Positions 55,678 through 63,710 of a stretch of DNA of 64,000 nucleotides are shown here, piece by piece. The notes beneath the pieces are model-generated. The model saw only the letters and a program-made list of their open reading frames with translations, was not told where the DNA came from and searched no databases. Position 1 is the first letter of the stretch. Every line of letters begins with the position of its first letter. The position numbers and the translations under genes were made by a program. Source of the DNA: DATKYQ01 sp964640665 (GTDB taxonomy: Bacteria > Myxococcota > B64-G9); NCBI GenBank assembly GCA_964640665.1, contig CAZXHT010000003.1, forward strand, positions 106,941 to 170,940. The letters run 5' to 3'.

Positions 55678-57315
55678 TTATTCCCAGCGTTCTTCGCTGA
55701 AGCAGCGGTCCTCGATGAAAAAGCGGAAATCGTGCAGCTCGTCGTTCCAGAACTCGCCGTCGAACCTGTAATACACCTGGTCGCCGGAAGAGGGGATTTC
55801 CTGGCGGCGCGCCTCTTTCTGGGTGGGACTGCCCTTGATGCGCTTGTAGATCGACAGCCCGATCTCGTAGTCGAGCAGGTTCATCTGCTCCTGGAAAGCC
55901 AAGAGTTTCTCGGCCACCGCGCGGATGGCCTTGTCCATCTTCACCTTGAGGCGGCGGTTGGTTCCCTGGATCTTGAGGTCGTAGATCCGGTTCAGGTGCG
56001 AAAGCAGGCCGTTCTCGGACCAGGCCGCGGAGTAATCGGCAAGCCTGCCCATCTCTGTGTCCAGCAAGCGAGCGAACTTGCTCATTTGGTCGAGGGCCGG
56101 ATCCTGCAAGGCCGCGTCGAGCAGGATCTCGTTCTTGTCCAGATCGACCCGGTCGTAGATGGCCTTTAAAGCGTCACCGTAGTACAGGCGGAACTCGGCC
56201 ACGGCGTCCTTGGCCACGTTGTAGTGGCACAGGTTCTTGTAGATCAAGGCCTTGATCAGGTACTTCTCGGGGTTGAAGTAGCGGAAAAAGGCCGGCGCCT
56301 CAAGGGCGTACAGCAGGCCCATGGCCCGCCGGTAGTCTTTCAGATAATACTGTGTCCAGGATTCCTCCAGAAACACCGAGGCTTGCTTCTCTATAGGCGC
56401 ATCGATCTCCTCGTACTTCTCGTAGGCCTGTTCGAACTTCTTTTGCTCAAACAGGATGCGGGCCACGCTCTGCCTGGTGCTGTTGACCACATCCACCTGC
56501 TTGATGTCCGAATCAAGAATCTCCGAAAATGACTTGATGGCACCGTCGAGATCGTACTTCACCAGGTCGTAGACCGCCTGGACGTAGCGGGACTTGTAAT
56601 AGTAGTAGGTTTGCTTCTTGATTTTCGCAAAGTGCTTTTCGCCCCACCTGATAAAACCGTTACGGTAGTCGAGCAAGCCCTGGTAATACTCGGTGAAGTC
56701 GCGCAGGTCTTTCCGAATGTAACCGAAGGTCGTGTCGTAGATCAGGTCTTTGAGGATCAATTGCTGGTCAAATGGGTGCTCGCGACTGATGATCTCCATG
56801 GCCCCCAGTGCATCCGGCAACAACTCGGGCTTGGTGCGGTTCTTGGCCACGTTGTAGTAGTATTCCATGGCGGCGTGGGTCAGTCCCAGCTTGTCGAAAG
56901 CCTGCGCGATGAAGTACTCGGCGTAACCGTAGTTCTTGGCTCCTGGGGCGTTGCCGGACATGTAGTCCCACAGGCGCTTGGCCGCCCCGACGAAGTCGTT
57001 CTCGTAGAAGAGCCTGACGCCCTCGTCGAAAACCTCGGGGCCGACCTTGGTCCCTTCCTCGGTCGTTCCCTCGAGTTCTTTCAGTTCTTCTTCGGTTAGC
57101 CCGCCCTCGCTGGGAGCCGGCTGCGGCGCCGGGGCGGTTTTTTCCCCGGCCGGCGGCGGTGGGTTTTTATCGGGCGGCTGTACCTGTTCCCCTGACGAAG
57201 GTTCGTCTTGCCCAGCCTGGTCGGATTCCGCCTGGGCAACCGCGGCTCGCGGCGCCGCGAGAGCCAGCACGAGGAAAACCCCGGCTACGAATGGCAACAA
57301 TCTCTGCCCGCGCAT
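55678..57315 (-). CDS. Periplasmic TPR/helical-repeat protein, GltE-like by context
   Basis: The ATG at 57315 follows AGGAG and gives a signal peptide (LLPFVAGVFLVLALAAPRAAV). An Asp/Pro/Glu-rich linker is followed by helical repeats (AEYFIAQAFDKLGLTHAAM, LIYDTTFGYIRKDLRDFTE) and a charged C-terminal region. 545 residues. It stands between the 1103-residue TPR gene and the two outer-membrane barrel genes, as GltE does beside GltA/GltB in Myxococcus. The function is inferred from position. Confidence 0.72.
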   Translation of the reverse strand: MRGQRLLPFVAGVFLVLALAAPRAAVAQAESDQAGQDEPSSGEQVQPPDKNPPPPAGEKTAPAPQPAPSEGGLTEEELKELEGTTEEGTKVGPEVFDEGVRLFYENDFVGAAKRLWDYMSGNAPGAKNYGYAEYFIAQAFDKLGLTHAAMEYYYNVAKNRTKPELLPDALGAMEIISREHPFDQQLILKDLIYDTTFGYIRKDLRDFTEYYQGLLDYRNGFIRWGEKHFAKIKKQTYYYYKSRYVQAVYDLVKYDLDGAIKSFSEILDSDIKQVDVVNSTRQSVARILFEQKKFEQAYEKYEEIDAPIEKQASVFLEESWTQYYLKDYRRAMGLLYALEAPAFFRYFNPEKYLIKALIYKNLCHYNVAKDAVAEFRLYYGDALKAIYDRVDLDKNEILLDAALQDPALDQMSKFARLLDTEMGRLADYSAAWSENGLLSHLNRIYDLKIQGTNRRLKVKMDKAIRAVAEKLLAFQEQMNLLDYEIGLSIYKRIKGSPTQKEARRQEIPSSGDQVYYRFDGEFWNDELHDFRFFIEDRCFSEERWE

Positions 57316-57340
57316 GGAAGTATTCTCCTGGATAGTGCGC

Positions 57341-58069
57341 TTAAAGATTAACTCCAAAAGTCAAGCCCAGCATGGCCGAGTTTTTCAACGGAAAGCCGCC
57401 CCGGTTTAACGTCAGCAGCAACACGGTGTCTCTCAGGTCGAGCCTAAACGACCAACTCGGGCTGAACCAGAAGCGCGCCCCGACTCCGGCGTTGACACCG
57501 AAGTCGTAGTTGGCATTGGTGTAGTCCCCCGCCCAGAGAGTATAGGGGTTGCGAAATGCAAAAGCGGCGCCCGCCGTTATGAAAACCTCGAAATGCAGGA
57601 CCACGTTGTTCAGAAACGACTGCTTTCCATAGAACAACTTGAACAGCAGGTTGGTGTTCTCCCAGATGATCACCGCCGGGAATTCACCCGGCGAGATATC
57701 GGGCATCTGGTCGATCAGCTTGGTTTTCAGCTTACTGTCGATGTTGTAGGACCAACCTACCCGGAAAAGCTCCAGTGCCCACAGGTGGCTGAAGTGGATG
57801 GTGTAGGCCAGTTGCACCCCGTATCCCTTGTAGTAGGCGTCCAGCGGCAGGTAGGCCCAGCCGATGGAAAACTCGTGGCCCATATCGAACAGCCTGCGCT
57901 GAATCGGGCCGTAGGAACTCGTCTCTTGGTAACTCTCGCCTTCTCCCGCCCGGGCAGGCTGCGGCGCAAGCCGCCACCCTCCCAGAAGAACGGCCAGCGC
58001 CACGACCACGGCGGGCAAGACCGGCCGCAGTCTGTGAAGTTTGCCCCTGCATGCGCCAGGCATATTCAT
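57341..58069 (-). CDS. Outer-membrane beta-barrel protein, GltA/GltB-like, first copy
   Basis: The 242-residue product has a signal peptide (cleavage near PARAGEG) and alternating hydrophobic strands of a small barrel. It contains GHEFSIGWAYLPLDAYYKGYG, cut here to the shared core EFSIGWAYLPLDAYYK. The second copy has EFSISMAFLPLDAFYKF, so the two genes are paralogues. The family is widespread in Myxococcota and other deltaproteobacteria. The start overlaps the paralogue's stop by four bases (ATGA). Confidence 0.8.
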   Translation of the reverse strand: MNMPGACRGKLHRLRPVLPAVVVALAVLLGGWRLAPQPARAGEGESYQETSSYGPIQRRLFDMGHEFSIGWAYLPLDAYYKGYGVQLAYTIHFSHLWALELFRVGWSYNIDSKLKTKLIDQMPDISPGEFPAVIIWENTNLLFKLFYGKQSFLNNVVLHFEVFITAGAAFAFRNPYTLWAGDYTNANYDFGVNAGVGARFWFSPSWSFRLDLRDTVLLLTLNRGGFPLKNSAMLGLTFGVNL

Positions 58070-58791
58070 TTGCCCACCTCCCCCACCCCGCCCCTTCCGC
58101 GTTTCGTCAGATCTTCGGCAAAGGCATTGTAACTAAAGCCGATTCCAAAGTAGAGCGTGCTGTCGACGCTGCCTTCCTGGAGGTAAATGTACTCGCGCGC
58201 CTCGAAACGCAGCGAAATGGTGTTGGAAAGATATACGCGCATACCGACACCCAGGTTGGCAGAGGGAAACCAGGCCGTCTGAAATTTCTCCGCACCTATA
58301 CCGATCAAGAAATAACTCTCCAGGTGCACCACCCAGGTGTCGAACAGAGCGACCTTGCCGTAGGTCGGCTTGATCATCAGGTTGGTATCCAGGAAGTAGT
58401 CGATCTTCGGGGTGTCGGTGGCACTGACGTCCCAGTATGTGCTCATCTGTTTCTTCAGGCCGGTGTCGACTTCGAGGTACTTGGCGAACGAGAAATGGAT
58501 GGCCTCCCAGGCCCACAGGTCGTTGAAATGCAACACGTAGTGGCCGGTAACGGCGAAGAACTTGTAAAAGGCGTCCAGCGGCAGGAAGGCCATCGAGATC
58601 GAGAACTCATGGTTCATGTGGTAGTCGCGCTGCTGGATGGCGTAGACCTTGCCCTGATCGAGATCGTCTTCGCCCGCCCGTGCGGCGGGAGACGCAAGCG
58701 CCAACGCCATGACCACCAACAAACCAAGCGCGGCCGAGGATCTTCCGCCGATTCGTTGCAATAATAACCCGCACCTTCGAGAAGGGCGCAT
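58066..58791 (-). CDS. Outer-membrane beta-barrel protein, GltA/GltB-like, second copy
   Basis: The 241-residue product has a signal peptide ending AARAGEDD and the same barrel fold as the downstream gene (EFSISMAFLPLDAFYKF, LHFNDLWAWEAIHFSFAKY). C-terminal strands read GFSYNAFA before a short polar tail. Two adjacent paralogous barrels are the hallmark of the Glt and Nfs outer-membrane components. Identity between the two is limited, suggesting an old duplication and separate roles. Confidence 0.8.
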   Translation of the reverse strand: MRPSRRCGLLLQRIGGRSSAALGLLVVMALALASPAARAGEDDLDQGKVYAIQQRDYHMNHEFSISMAFLPLDAFYKFFAVTGHYVLHFNDLWAWEAIHFSFAKYLEVDTGLKKQMSTYWDVSATDTPKIDYFLDTNLMIKPTYGKVALFDTWVVHLESYFLIGIGAEKFQTAWFPSANLGVGMRVYLSNTISLRFEAREYIYLQEGSVDSTLYFGIGFSYNAFAEDLTKRGRGGVGEVGK

Positions 58792-58890
58792 CCCACTCTC
58801 CTGGTAAAGTTATGAGCCAGCTACTTGGAGCCAGCTACTTGTAATAAAAGGCAGATCGCCATGGCCGAGTCAAGTTTCACCTGACAGCGG

Positions 58891-61305
58891 CTAGAACCCG
58901 ATGGAATTGAAAATGAAGGGATAGGAGACGATGACGATCCCGCCCTTGGGCTTCGGGAATTTCCAGCCTTTGATCTTCGCCGATATGCACATCGCGACGG
59001 CCGGGGAGGCCATCGTGTTATTCTTGGTCTTGACCACGGATACCGAGCCCGAGGTGGCGATCGTCCACTCCATCACCACCTTGCCCTGCAGGTTGGGTGA
59101 AAGCAGCAGGTTTCTCTCGTAGCAGTACTGGATCTCGCGCAGGTGCTTGCGCACCACCTTGGCAATCGCCTCGCGGCTCAGGTGGCCGCGAACCCGCATC
59201 TTGCGCTTGGGAGCCTTGAAGACCACGCCGCCCACCTTGCGCCTGCCGATCGATCCTCCGCCCAGCGCCCCGGGCCCGATGCCCGCGCGTCCGCCGCGTC
59301 CCTTCCCGCCCCGCAGGAGATCGATACCGGCCTTCACCCCGACCCCCCTGCCGCGCGAGAGGACCACGCTGGAGGTCGGCAGTTTGGTGACCAGGCCCGA
59401 CACCTTGTATCGCGAGCGCCCGCCCGGCACGCGAACCGCGTCCAGGTTGGAGACCGCCGCAACGATGTTCTGCGACGATTTTTTCTTATTGAGGTTGCCT
59501 AAAGCGGCCATCATGCCGGCACCCCCGCCGCTGCCACCGTCACCGCCGGTCTTTTTCTTCGAGCGCCGCTTGGTTTTCTTGGCTTTTTTCTTCTCTTCTT
59601 TCTTGGGCTCTTCTTTCTTCTCTTCTTTTTCCGGCTTTTCTTCCTCGACCTTGTCGGGCTCGGGAAGCTGGTCGAGCGGGACCTCTGCCTCCTGCTGGGG
59701 TATTTCGTCCTGCAGATCCTTGATGTCCACCGTGGCGAAGCGATCGATATTAGCCTGGTCGCCGGCCTCTACCGGATTCGAGAAAAAGCTGAGGATCACG
59801 ATAAAAAGGATGTGCGCCAGAAAAGCCGAGCCGAAGATCTTCAGACTCAGCGGATCGAATTTCTTGCCCCGCGGCGCGGGTGGCAACTTGGGCGGGTTGA
59901 CGAAGCGCAGGAAAGATCCGCCCCCATCGTGGATCAGGTTGGCGTAGTCGCCCTTCATCAGCTTGTAGGCGTAGATGCTCCGGCCCTTGCGCGTGCTCAC
60001 TCGGTTGGTGCTCGTCTTCAGTTCGTCCACCGACACCGTCCTGCCGCCGGTGATCACACCGCCCGAATAATCGTCGTTGAACATGACATCGCAGGCCGCC
60101 TGGTTCTTGAAGCGCGCCAGGACGAACTTCTTGGGCCCAATTCTGAAGCGTTTGCCGCGAGCGATCTGCTCGTAGCTCATGACCTGCTTCTCCTGGCTGT
60201 AACCGATGATCTCGATTACCGGGGTCGACTCGGTCGGCACCTGCGGCGTGGCGAAGTTCTCACGAATCAGGTTGTTCAGAAGCGAAAAGGGTTCGACGAA
60301 GTCGCGCAGCATCTCCTCTTCTTCGTCTTCGTCGCCGGCCTCGAACTGGGTATCGAGCACGGCCGCGGCCGGCTCGGGCTCTTCGAGTTGCATGAGTTGG
60401 TCGGACACCTGGATAGAGGGCTCGTTGAGAGGCGGCGAGCGCAGCGGCGCCGGCTCGGGCACCGGAGCCCAAGACTCCGAGGGCGACTCCGGGGCTTGCG
60501 GCTCCAATTCATCGGCAAGCTGCAAGGTCGGCGACTCGTCCGGCTGTGGTGTCAGCCAACGAACGCCCTGGCCGGCGGACTCGGCCGCAGGCTCTGGAGC
60601 AGGCTCTGGAGCAGGCTCCACCTGGGTCTTGACGAAATATTCATCCGGTTGCCGCGGTCGCTCGCCAACGGCCTCGGCCGGCGGGCGAGATAGACGATCG
60701 GTGGCGGGAACGTCGAAGCCTGCGCCGCCGTGCAACTCTTCCCTGAGCGCAGCGGCGATCTCCCCCTGCCTGTCCACCTCGACCTCCCGCACAGGCGGGT
60801 CCGGCTCGCGCTGAGGCCGGACTACGTAGGTCGACTCGACCGGTTCATTCATCTCGTTGTCGTCCACGAGCATGTCCGCGTCGACCTGCTCGGGCTGCAC
60901 GATCTCGGTGCGATCGTCCTTGATCACGTCACGGTCCATGATGCGTGTCTCGTCATGGAAACGCGGCACCGGCTTTTTCTTGCCGAGGAGCTTTACCTTG
61001 AGGGTGTAATCCCCGATGGACACCTCGTCGCGGTTTTCCAGGTAGCAACGTTCCACCGGCTCACCGTTGACGAAAGTGCCGTTGGAGCTGCCGAGATCTT
61101 CGAGAATGACTCCCTCGGGAGTCACGCTGATCTGGGCGTGTGTACGCGAGGTAATATCGTCGTCGATCTGAAGATCAGACTCCGGGCTACGACCGATGGT
61201 AAGTGTCGGCTGTGAGAAACACTCGGTTCCCCAGAAGCGTCCCTCCTTGAAGATGAACACCTGGAGAACTCCCGGCTCTTGCCGCCGAGGCACACGCTGA
61301 ACCAT
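58891..61305 (-). CDS. FHA-domain / transmembrane / AgmX (TonB-like) protein, GltG/NfsG-like
   Basis: The 804-residue protein has an N-terminal FHA domain (about 20-110; TIGRSPESDLQI, TSRTHAQIS, LEDLGSSNGTFVNGEP), which binds phosphothreonine. A long acidic Pro/Glu-rich cytoplasmic linker and a conserved middle domain follow. A transmembrane helix near 490-512 is followed by a periplasmic Lys/Glu/Pro region. The C-terminal AgmX/PglI-type domain (about 715-802) has its two cysteines (IQYCYERNLL and AVAMCISAKI). This layout matches GltG and NfsG of Myxococcus. It would couple the ExbB/ExbD motor, encoded just upstream, to the periplasmic and outer-membrane parts. Confidence 0.88.
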   Translation of the reverse strand: MVQRVPRRQEPGVLQVFIFKEGRFWGTECFSQPTLTIGRSPESDLQIDDDITSRTHAQISVTPEGVILEDLGSSNGTFVNGEPVERCYLENRDEVSIGDYTLKVKLLGKKKPVPRFHDETRIMDRDVIKDDRTEIVQPEQVDADMLVDDNEMNEPVESTYVVRPQREPDPPVREVEVDRQGEIAAALREELHGGAGFDVPATDRLSRPPAEAVGERPRQPDEYFVKTQVEPAPEPAPEPAAESAGQGVRWLTPQPDESPTLQLADELEPQAPESPSESWAPVPEPAPLRSPPLNEPSIQVSDQLMQLEEPEPAAAVLDTQFEAGDEDEEEEMLRDFVEPFSLLNNLIRENFATPQVPTESTPVIEIIGYSQEKQVMSYEQIARGKRFRIGPKKFVLARFKNQAACDVMFNDDYSGGVITGGRTVSVDELKTSTNRVSTRKGRSIYAYKLMKGDYANLIHDGGGSFLRFVNPPKLPPAPRGKKFDPLSLKIFGSAFLAHILFIVILSFFSNPVEAGDQANIDRFATVDIKDLQDEIPQQEAEVPLDQLPEPDKVEEEKPEKEEKKEEPKKEEKKKAKKTKRRSKKKTGGDGGSGGGAGMMAALGNLNKKKSSQNIVAAVSNLDAVRVPGGRSRYKVSGLVTKLPTSSVVLSRGRGVGVKAGIDLLRGGKGRGGRAGIGPGALGGGSIGRRKVGGVVFKAPKRKMRVRGHLSREAIAKVVRKHLREIQYCYERNLLLSPNLQGKVVMEWTIATSGSVSVVKTKNNTMASPAVAMCISAKIKGWKFPKPKGGIVIVSYPFIFNSIGF

Positions 61306-61340
61306 TGCCGCTCCCTTCGTCTATTCAGTTCCCGTCTCGC

Positions 61341-61757
61341 CTATTTCTCGGGAAAAACTGAGCGGATGATTTCTTCCCTGAAGCTCGTCCGCCTTTTCAC
61401 CATGCTCTTCAAGGCGCTGTCCTTACGTTCGAGAATCTGCACCTCGCCTGCCTTGGTAGTCTGACCCTTGATCAGTTGGGCATCAAACTCGATGCGTGTC
61501 GTCCGGCTCAGTCCCCCTCCCCCGATCGGCGCCGAGGCCGCCCCGGGATCCGGAGCCGGCGCGGGAGCCGGCTTGGCGGTGGGCTTCGGCCGGGGACGAG
61601 GGTTTTTCTTTTTGCGGCGCCGCCTGCGGGCAATGATCGTCCGCCCGGCGGTCTTCACCGAGGAAAAATCCAGCCTGTCGATCTGCTCGGCCCGGGCGCT
61701 GTCTGTGAACAGGAACAGCGCCAGCACGATGGGGATCAGCCTTAGCAGCACGCGCAT
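61341..61757 (-). CDS. Small basic periplasmic protein of the Glt/Nfs-like cluster
   Basis: The 138-residue product has a signal peptide (LLRLIPIVLALFLFTDSARA). A very basic and Pro/Ala-rich middle (ARRRRRKKKNPRPRPKP) and a short C-terminal domain (RIEFDAQLIKGQTTKAGEV) follow. It lies 10 bases downstream of an ExbD gene and 35 bases upstream of the FHA-AgmX gene. No family is recognised; the position suggests a periplasmic adaptor. Confidence 0.65.
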   Translation of the reverse strand: MRVLLRLIPIVLALFLFTDSARAEQIDRLDFSSVKTAGRTIIARRRRRKKKNPRPRPKPTAKPAPAPAPDPGAASAPIGGGGLSRTTRIEFDAQLIKGQTTKAGEVQILERKDSALKSMVKRRTSFREEIIRSVFPEK

Positions 61758-61767
61758 GAGCGGCCTC

Positions 61768-62256
61768 CTATTTTTTCAATACTACGAAGCGGAAGTTGGG
61801 GTAACCCGCCTGGGCCGCCGTCTTCATCACCAGGTCGACAACCTCGAATTGCTGGTTCTTGTCGGCCTGGAAGCTGATCACCGTCTCGTCGCCGGTGGGA
61901 TTGACTTTCTCACGGCTCTCGATGTCCTTGTACTTATTGAGCAGATTGAACAACGGGATCACGCGCTTCTTGTCCTTGTCGACCTTCACTCCGGCAAACT
62001 TCCCGTTCTTCACCCTGGCAATGGTGTTGCCCTCGACCCTGAGCTCGGTGGGAGTCAGGTTTACGTTGATGGCCCACTTGAACTCGATGGCCGCCGTGGA
62101 TTCCGGCAGGGACAGATCGGGGTCCAGCTTCAGGTTCTGATCCTGGCTGGAGAAGCTGAAGATCAGAAACACCAGGATGATGGTGAACATGTCCATCATC
62201 GAGGTCATGTTCAGGTCCAAGACGCCCTGGGCGATTCGTTTGATCTTTCTTGCCAT
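61768..62256 (-). CDS. ExbD/TolR-family protein with canonical membrane aspartate
   Basis: The 162-residue protein has one transmembrane helix beginning LDLNMTSMMDMFTIILVFLI. Asp22 is at the position of the proton-carrying Asp of ExbD and TolR. The periplasmic domain ends QAGYPNFRFVVLK, a typical TolR/ExbD terminus. It should form the proton channel with the ExbB/TolQ protein of the same operon. The corresponding Myxococcus proteins are AglQ and AglS. Confidence 0.88.
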   Translation of the reverse strand: MARKIKRIAQGVLDLNMTSMMDMFTIILVFLIFSFSSQDQNLKLDPDLSLPESTAAIEFKWAINVNLTPTELRVEGNTIARVKNGKFAGVKVDKDKKRVIPLFNLLNKYKDIESREKVNPTGDETVISFQADKNQQFEVVDLVMKTAAQAGYPNFRFVVLKK

Positions 62257-62274
62257 CGGACAGTCAGCTCCGCT

Positions 62275-62790
62275 TTACAATATCGCCGAGACAACCGCAT
62301 TGGTAAAAAGGTGCTCGCGCGTGTCCATGTGCTTGTCTATTATTCTTTCGCGGCTCGCATCCATCGTCTTTATGATCGTGTCGTAAAGGATCTCCTTCTC
62401 GGGAAGGATGATCACCGTGTCGCTCTTCTTGTACTTGTCGTGAATGGATTTCATTCGCTCGGCCAGCTTGTCGAAATCATACTCTTTCTTCTTAATCGGT
62501 ATTTTGCCGCCGATCTTTTTCAGCTCGTCCTCCGGCTGGTCGCCTGCGGCCGAAAGCACGAAACCGGCCTTGGTTATCTGCAGGTTGATGGTGACCTTCT
62601 GCAGTTCTTTCTTGGGGACATCGTTGGGATCGTCGCCTCCCTCGGAAAGCGCCGGGACGGAGGCGTTGATTACCGAAACCTGGAAGAACGCGGCACACAT
62701 GAGTAAAAACGGGATCATGGCCAGAAACAGGTTCATGATCGGCACCATGTTCAGCGCAACAGGCGCTTCGCCTCCTCGCTTGGACGACAT
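62275..62790 (-). CDS. ExbD/TolR-family protein lacking the membrane aspartate (Asn20)
   Basis: The 171-residue protein has the ExbD layout: a short basic N-terminus, a transmembrane helix (LNMVPIMNLFLAMIPFLLM) and a periplasmic domain (DTVIILPEKEILYDTIIKTMD). At the position of the essential Asp there is Asn20. In ExbD, TolR and AglQ, Asp-to-Asn changes abolish function. Here the second ExbD keeps the Asp, so this copy may be structural. It lies 18 bases upstream of that second copy. Confidence 0.85.
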   Translation of the reverse strand: MSSKRGGEAPVALNMVPIMNLFLAMIPFLLMCAAFFQVSVINASVPALSEGGDDPNDVPKKELQKVTINLQITKAGFVLSAAGDQPEDELKKIGGKIPIKKKEYDFDKLAERMKSIHDKYKKSDTVIILPEKEILYDTIIKTMDASRERIIDKHMDTREHLFTNAVVSAIL

Positions 62791-62833
62791 CGTGCGGTCT
62801 CCCGTTCGAAATCAGACGTTCGTTGGACAACAT

Positions 62834-63484
62834 TCAGCGCTTCATGGTTCCCATGCGATTCTTGGCCGACAAATGGTTGAAAAGCGTCATGGCGCTGTCC
62901 TCGATGGTATCGAGCAACAAGTTCTGCCGGGCGGACAGCACCGCGTGGGCTACAGTGGTCGGAATGGCCACTATCAGCCCGAAGGCAGTCGTGCTCATGG
63001 CCAGCGAGATGCCTCGGGCGAGAACCTCCTGCTTCTTTGCGGCCGAGGCCAGCTCGACGCCCTCGAAAGCCATTATCAGCCCGAAAATAGTGCCCAGCAG
63101 CCCCATCAGGGTCGCCACGTTGGCCAGGGTGGCCAGGTACGGTGTTCTTTTCTGGATCTGGGGCCCGACCTTCATAGTGGTCTGCTCGATGGCTCGTCTG
63201 ATTTCCAGGTCGCTTCGATTGGCCTTGAGCAAACCGGACTTGAGCACCACGCACATTGGGTGGCCCTGACGGCTGTTGCAAACCTCGATGGCACGACTGT
63301 AGTTGTTCGAGTCTACGAACGAGAGGATGCGGCTCAAGATCTGACTGGCGTCGATCTTGAACCGGAACCACAGCGTATAGGCCCTTTCAATAACCAGCGT
63401 GAGCGTGTAGACCGAAACCAGCAAGATGAGAAACATCCAGATGCCGGAACGAGTGAATGGATTGAACTGCTCGAGAAAGCCCAT
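62834..63484 (-). CDS. ExbB/TolQ-family proton-channel protein
   Basis: The 216-residue protein has three transmembrane segments and the MotA/TolQ/ExbB domain. The conserved stretches are VGPQIQKRTPYLATLANVA, LMGLLGTIFGLIMAFEGV and GISLAMSTTAFGLIVAIPT. It pairs with the two ExbD proteins to form a proton-driven motor (AglR in the Myxococcus gliding machine). It is the first gene of the operon; a clear sigma-70 promoter lies about 85 bases upstream. Confidence 0.92.
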   Translation of the reverse strand: MGFLEQFNPFTRSGIWMFLILLVSVYTLTLVIERAYTLWFRFKIDASQILSRILSFVDSNNYSRAIEVCNSRQGHPMCVVLKSGLLKANRSDLEIRRAIEQTTMKVGPQIQKRTPYLATLANVATLMGLLGTIFGLIMAFEGVELASAAKKQEVLARGISLAMSTTAFGLIVAIPTTVAHAVLSARQNLLLDTIEDSAMTLFNHLSAKNRMGTMKR

Positions 63485-63569
63485 GTCATTCTCCTAGTGT
63501 GTTTGTCTACCGACCACGCTTGACTCTCGCCCAAGCCCTCTGTATTTGCAGTGTTTTCACAAGATGGGA

Positions 63570-63598
63570 ATTGTATACGCCCCTTATGGCAGAGTCAA
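63570..63598 (-). promoter_or_regulatory. Sigma-70 promoter of the eleven-gene envelope operon
   Basis: The minus strand reads TTGACT, 17 bases, TACAAT, the best overall promoter match in the window. The leader to the ExbB start is about 79 bases. The -35 region overlaps CTTGACTCT; an inverted copy (AGAGTCAAG) lies inside the leader at plus-strand 63519-63527. Confidence 0.6.
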
Positions 63599-63645
63599 GA
63601 TATTCGAGAATCGATTTATCGGCTGCGGCACTGGGCCGAAACGAA

Positions 63646-63674
63646 CCGGGCCGCGACGTTATGTCGCGGCCCGG
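63646..63674 (-). terminator. Strong 12-bp hairpin between the right-edge gene and the envelope operon
   Basis: A perfect 12-bp stem (CCGGGCCGCGAC with its complement) around a five-base loop lies 36 bases downstream of the right-edge gene's stop and 48 bases upstream of the operon promoter -35. On the minus strand it is followed by TTCGTTT, only moderately T-rich. It should end transcription of the right-edge gene. Confidence 0.6.
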
Positions 63675-63710
63675 TAAGGGATAGGGAAAGAAAGCTTATT
63701 TTACTTCTGG

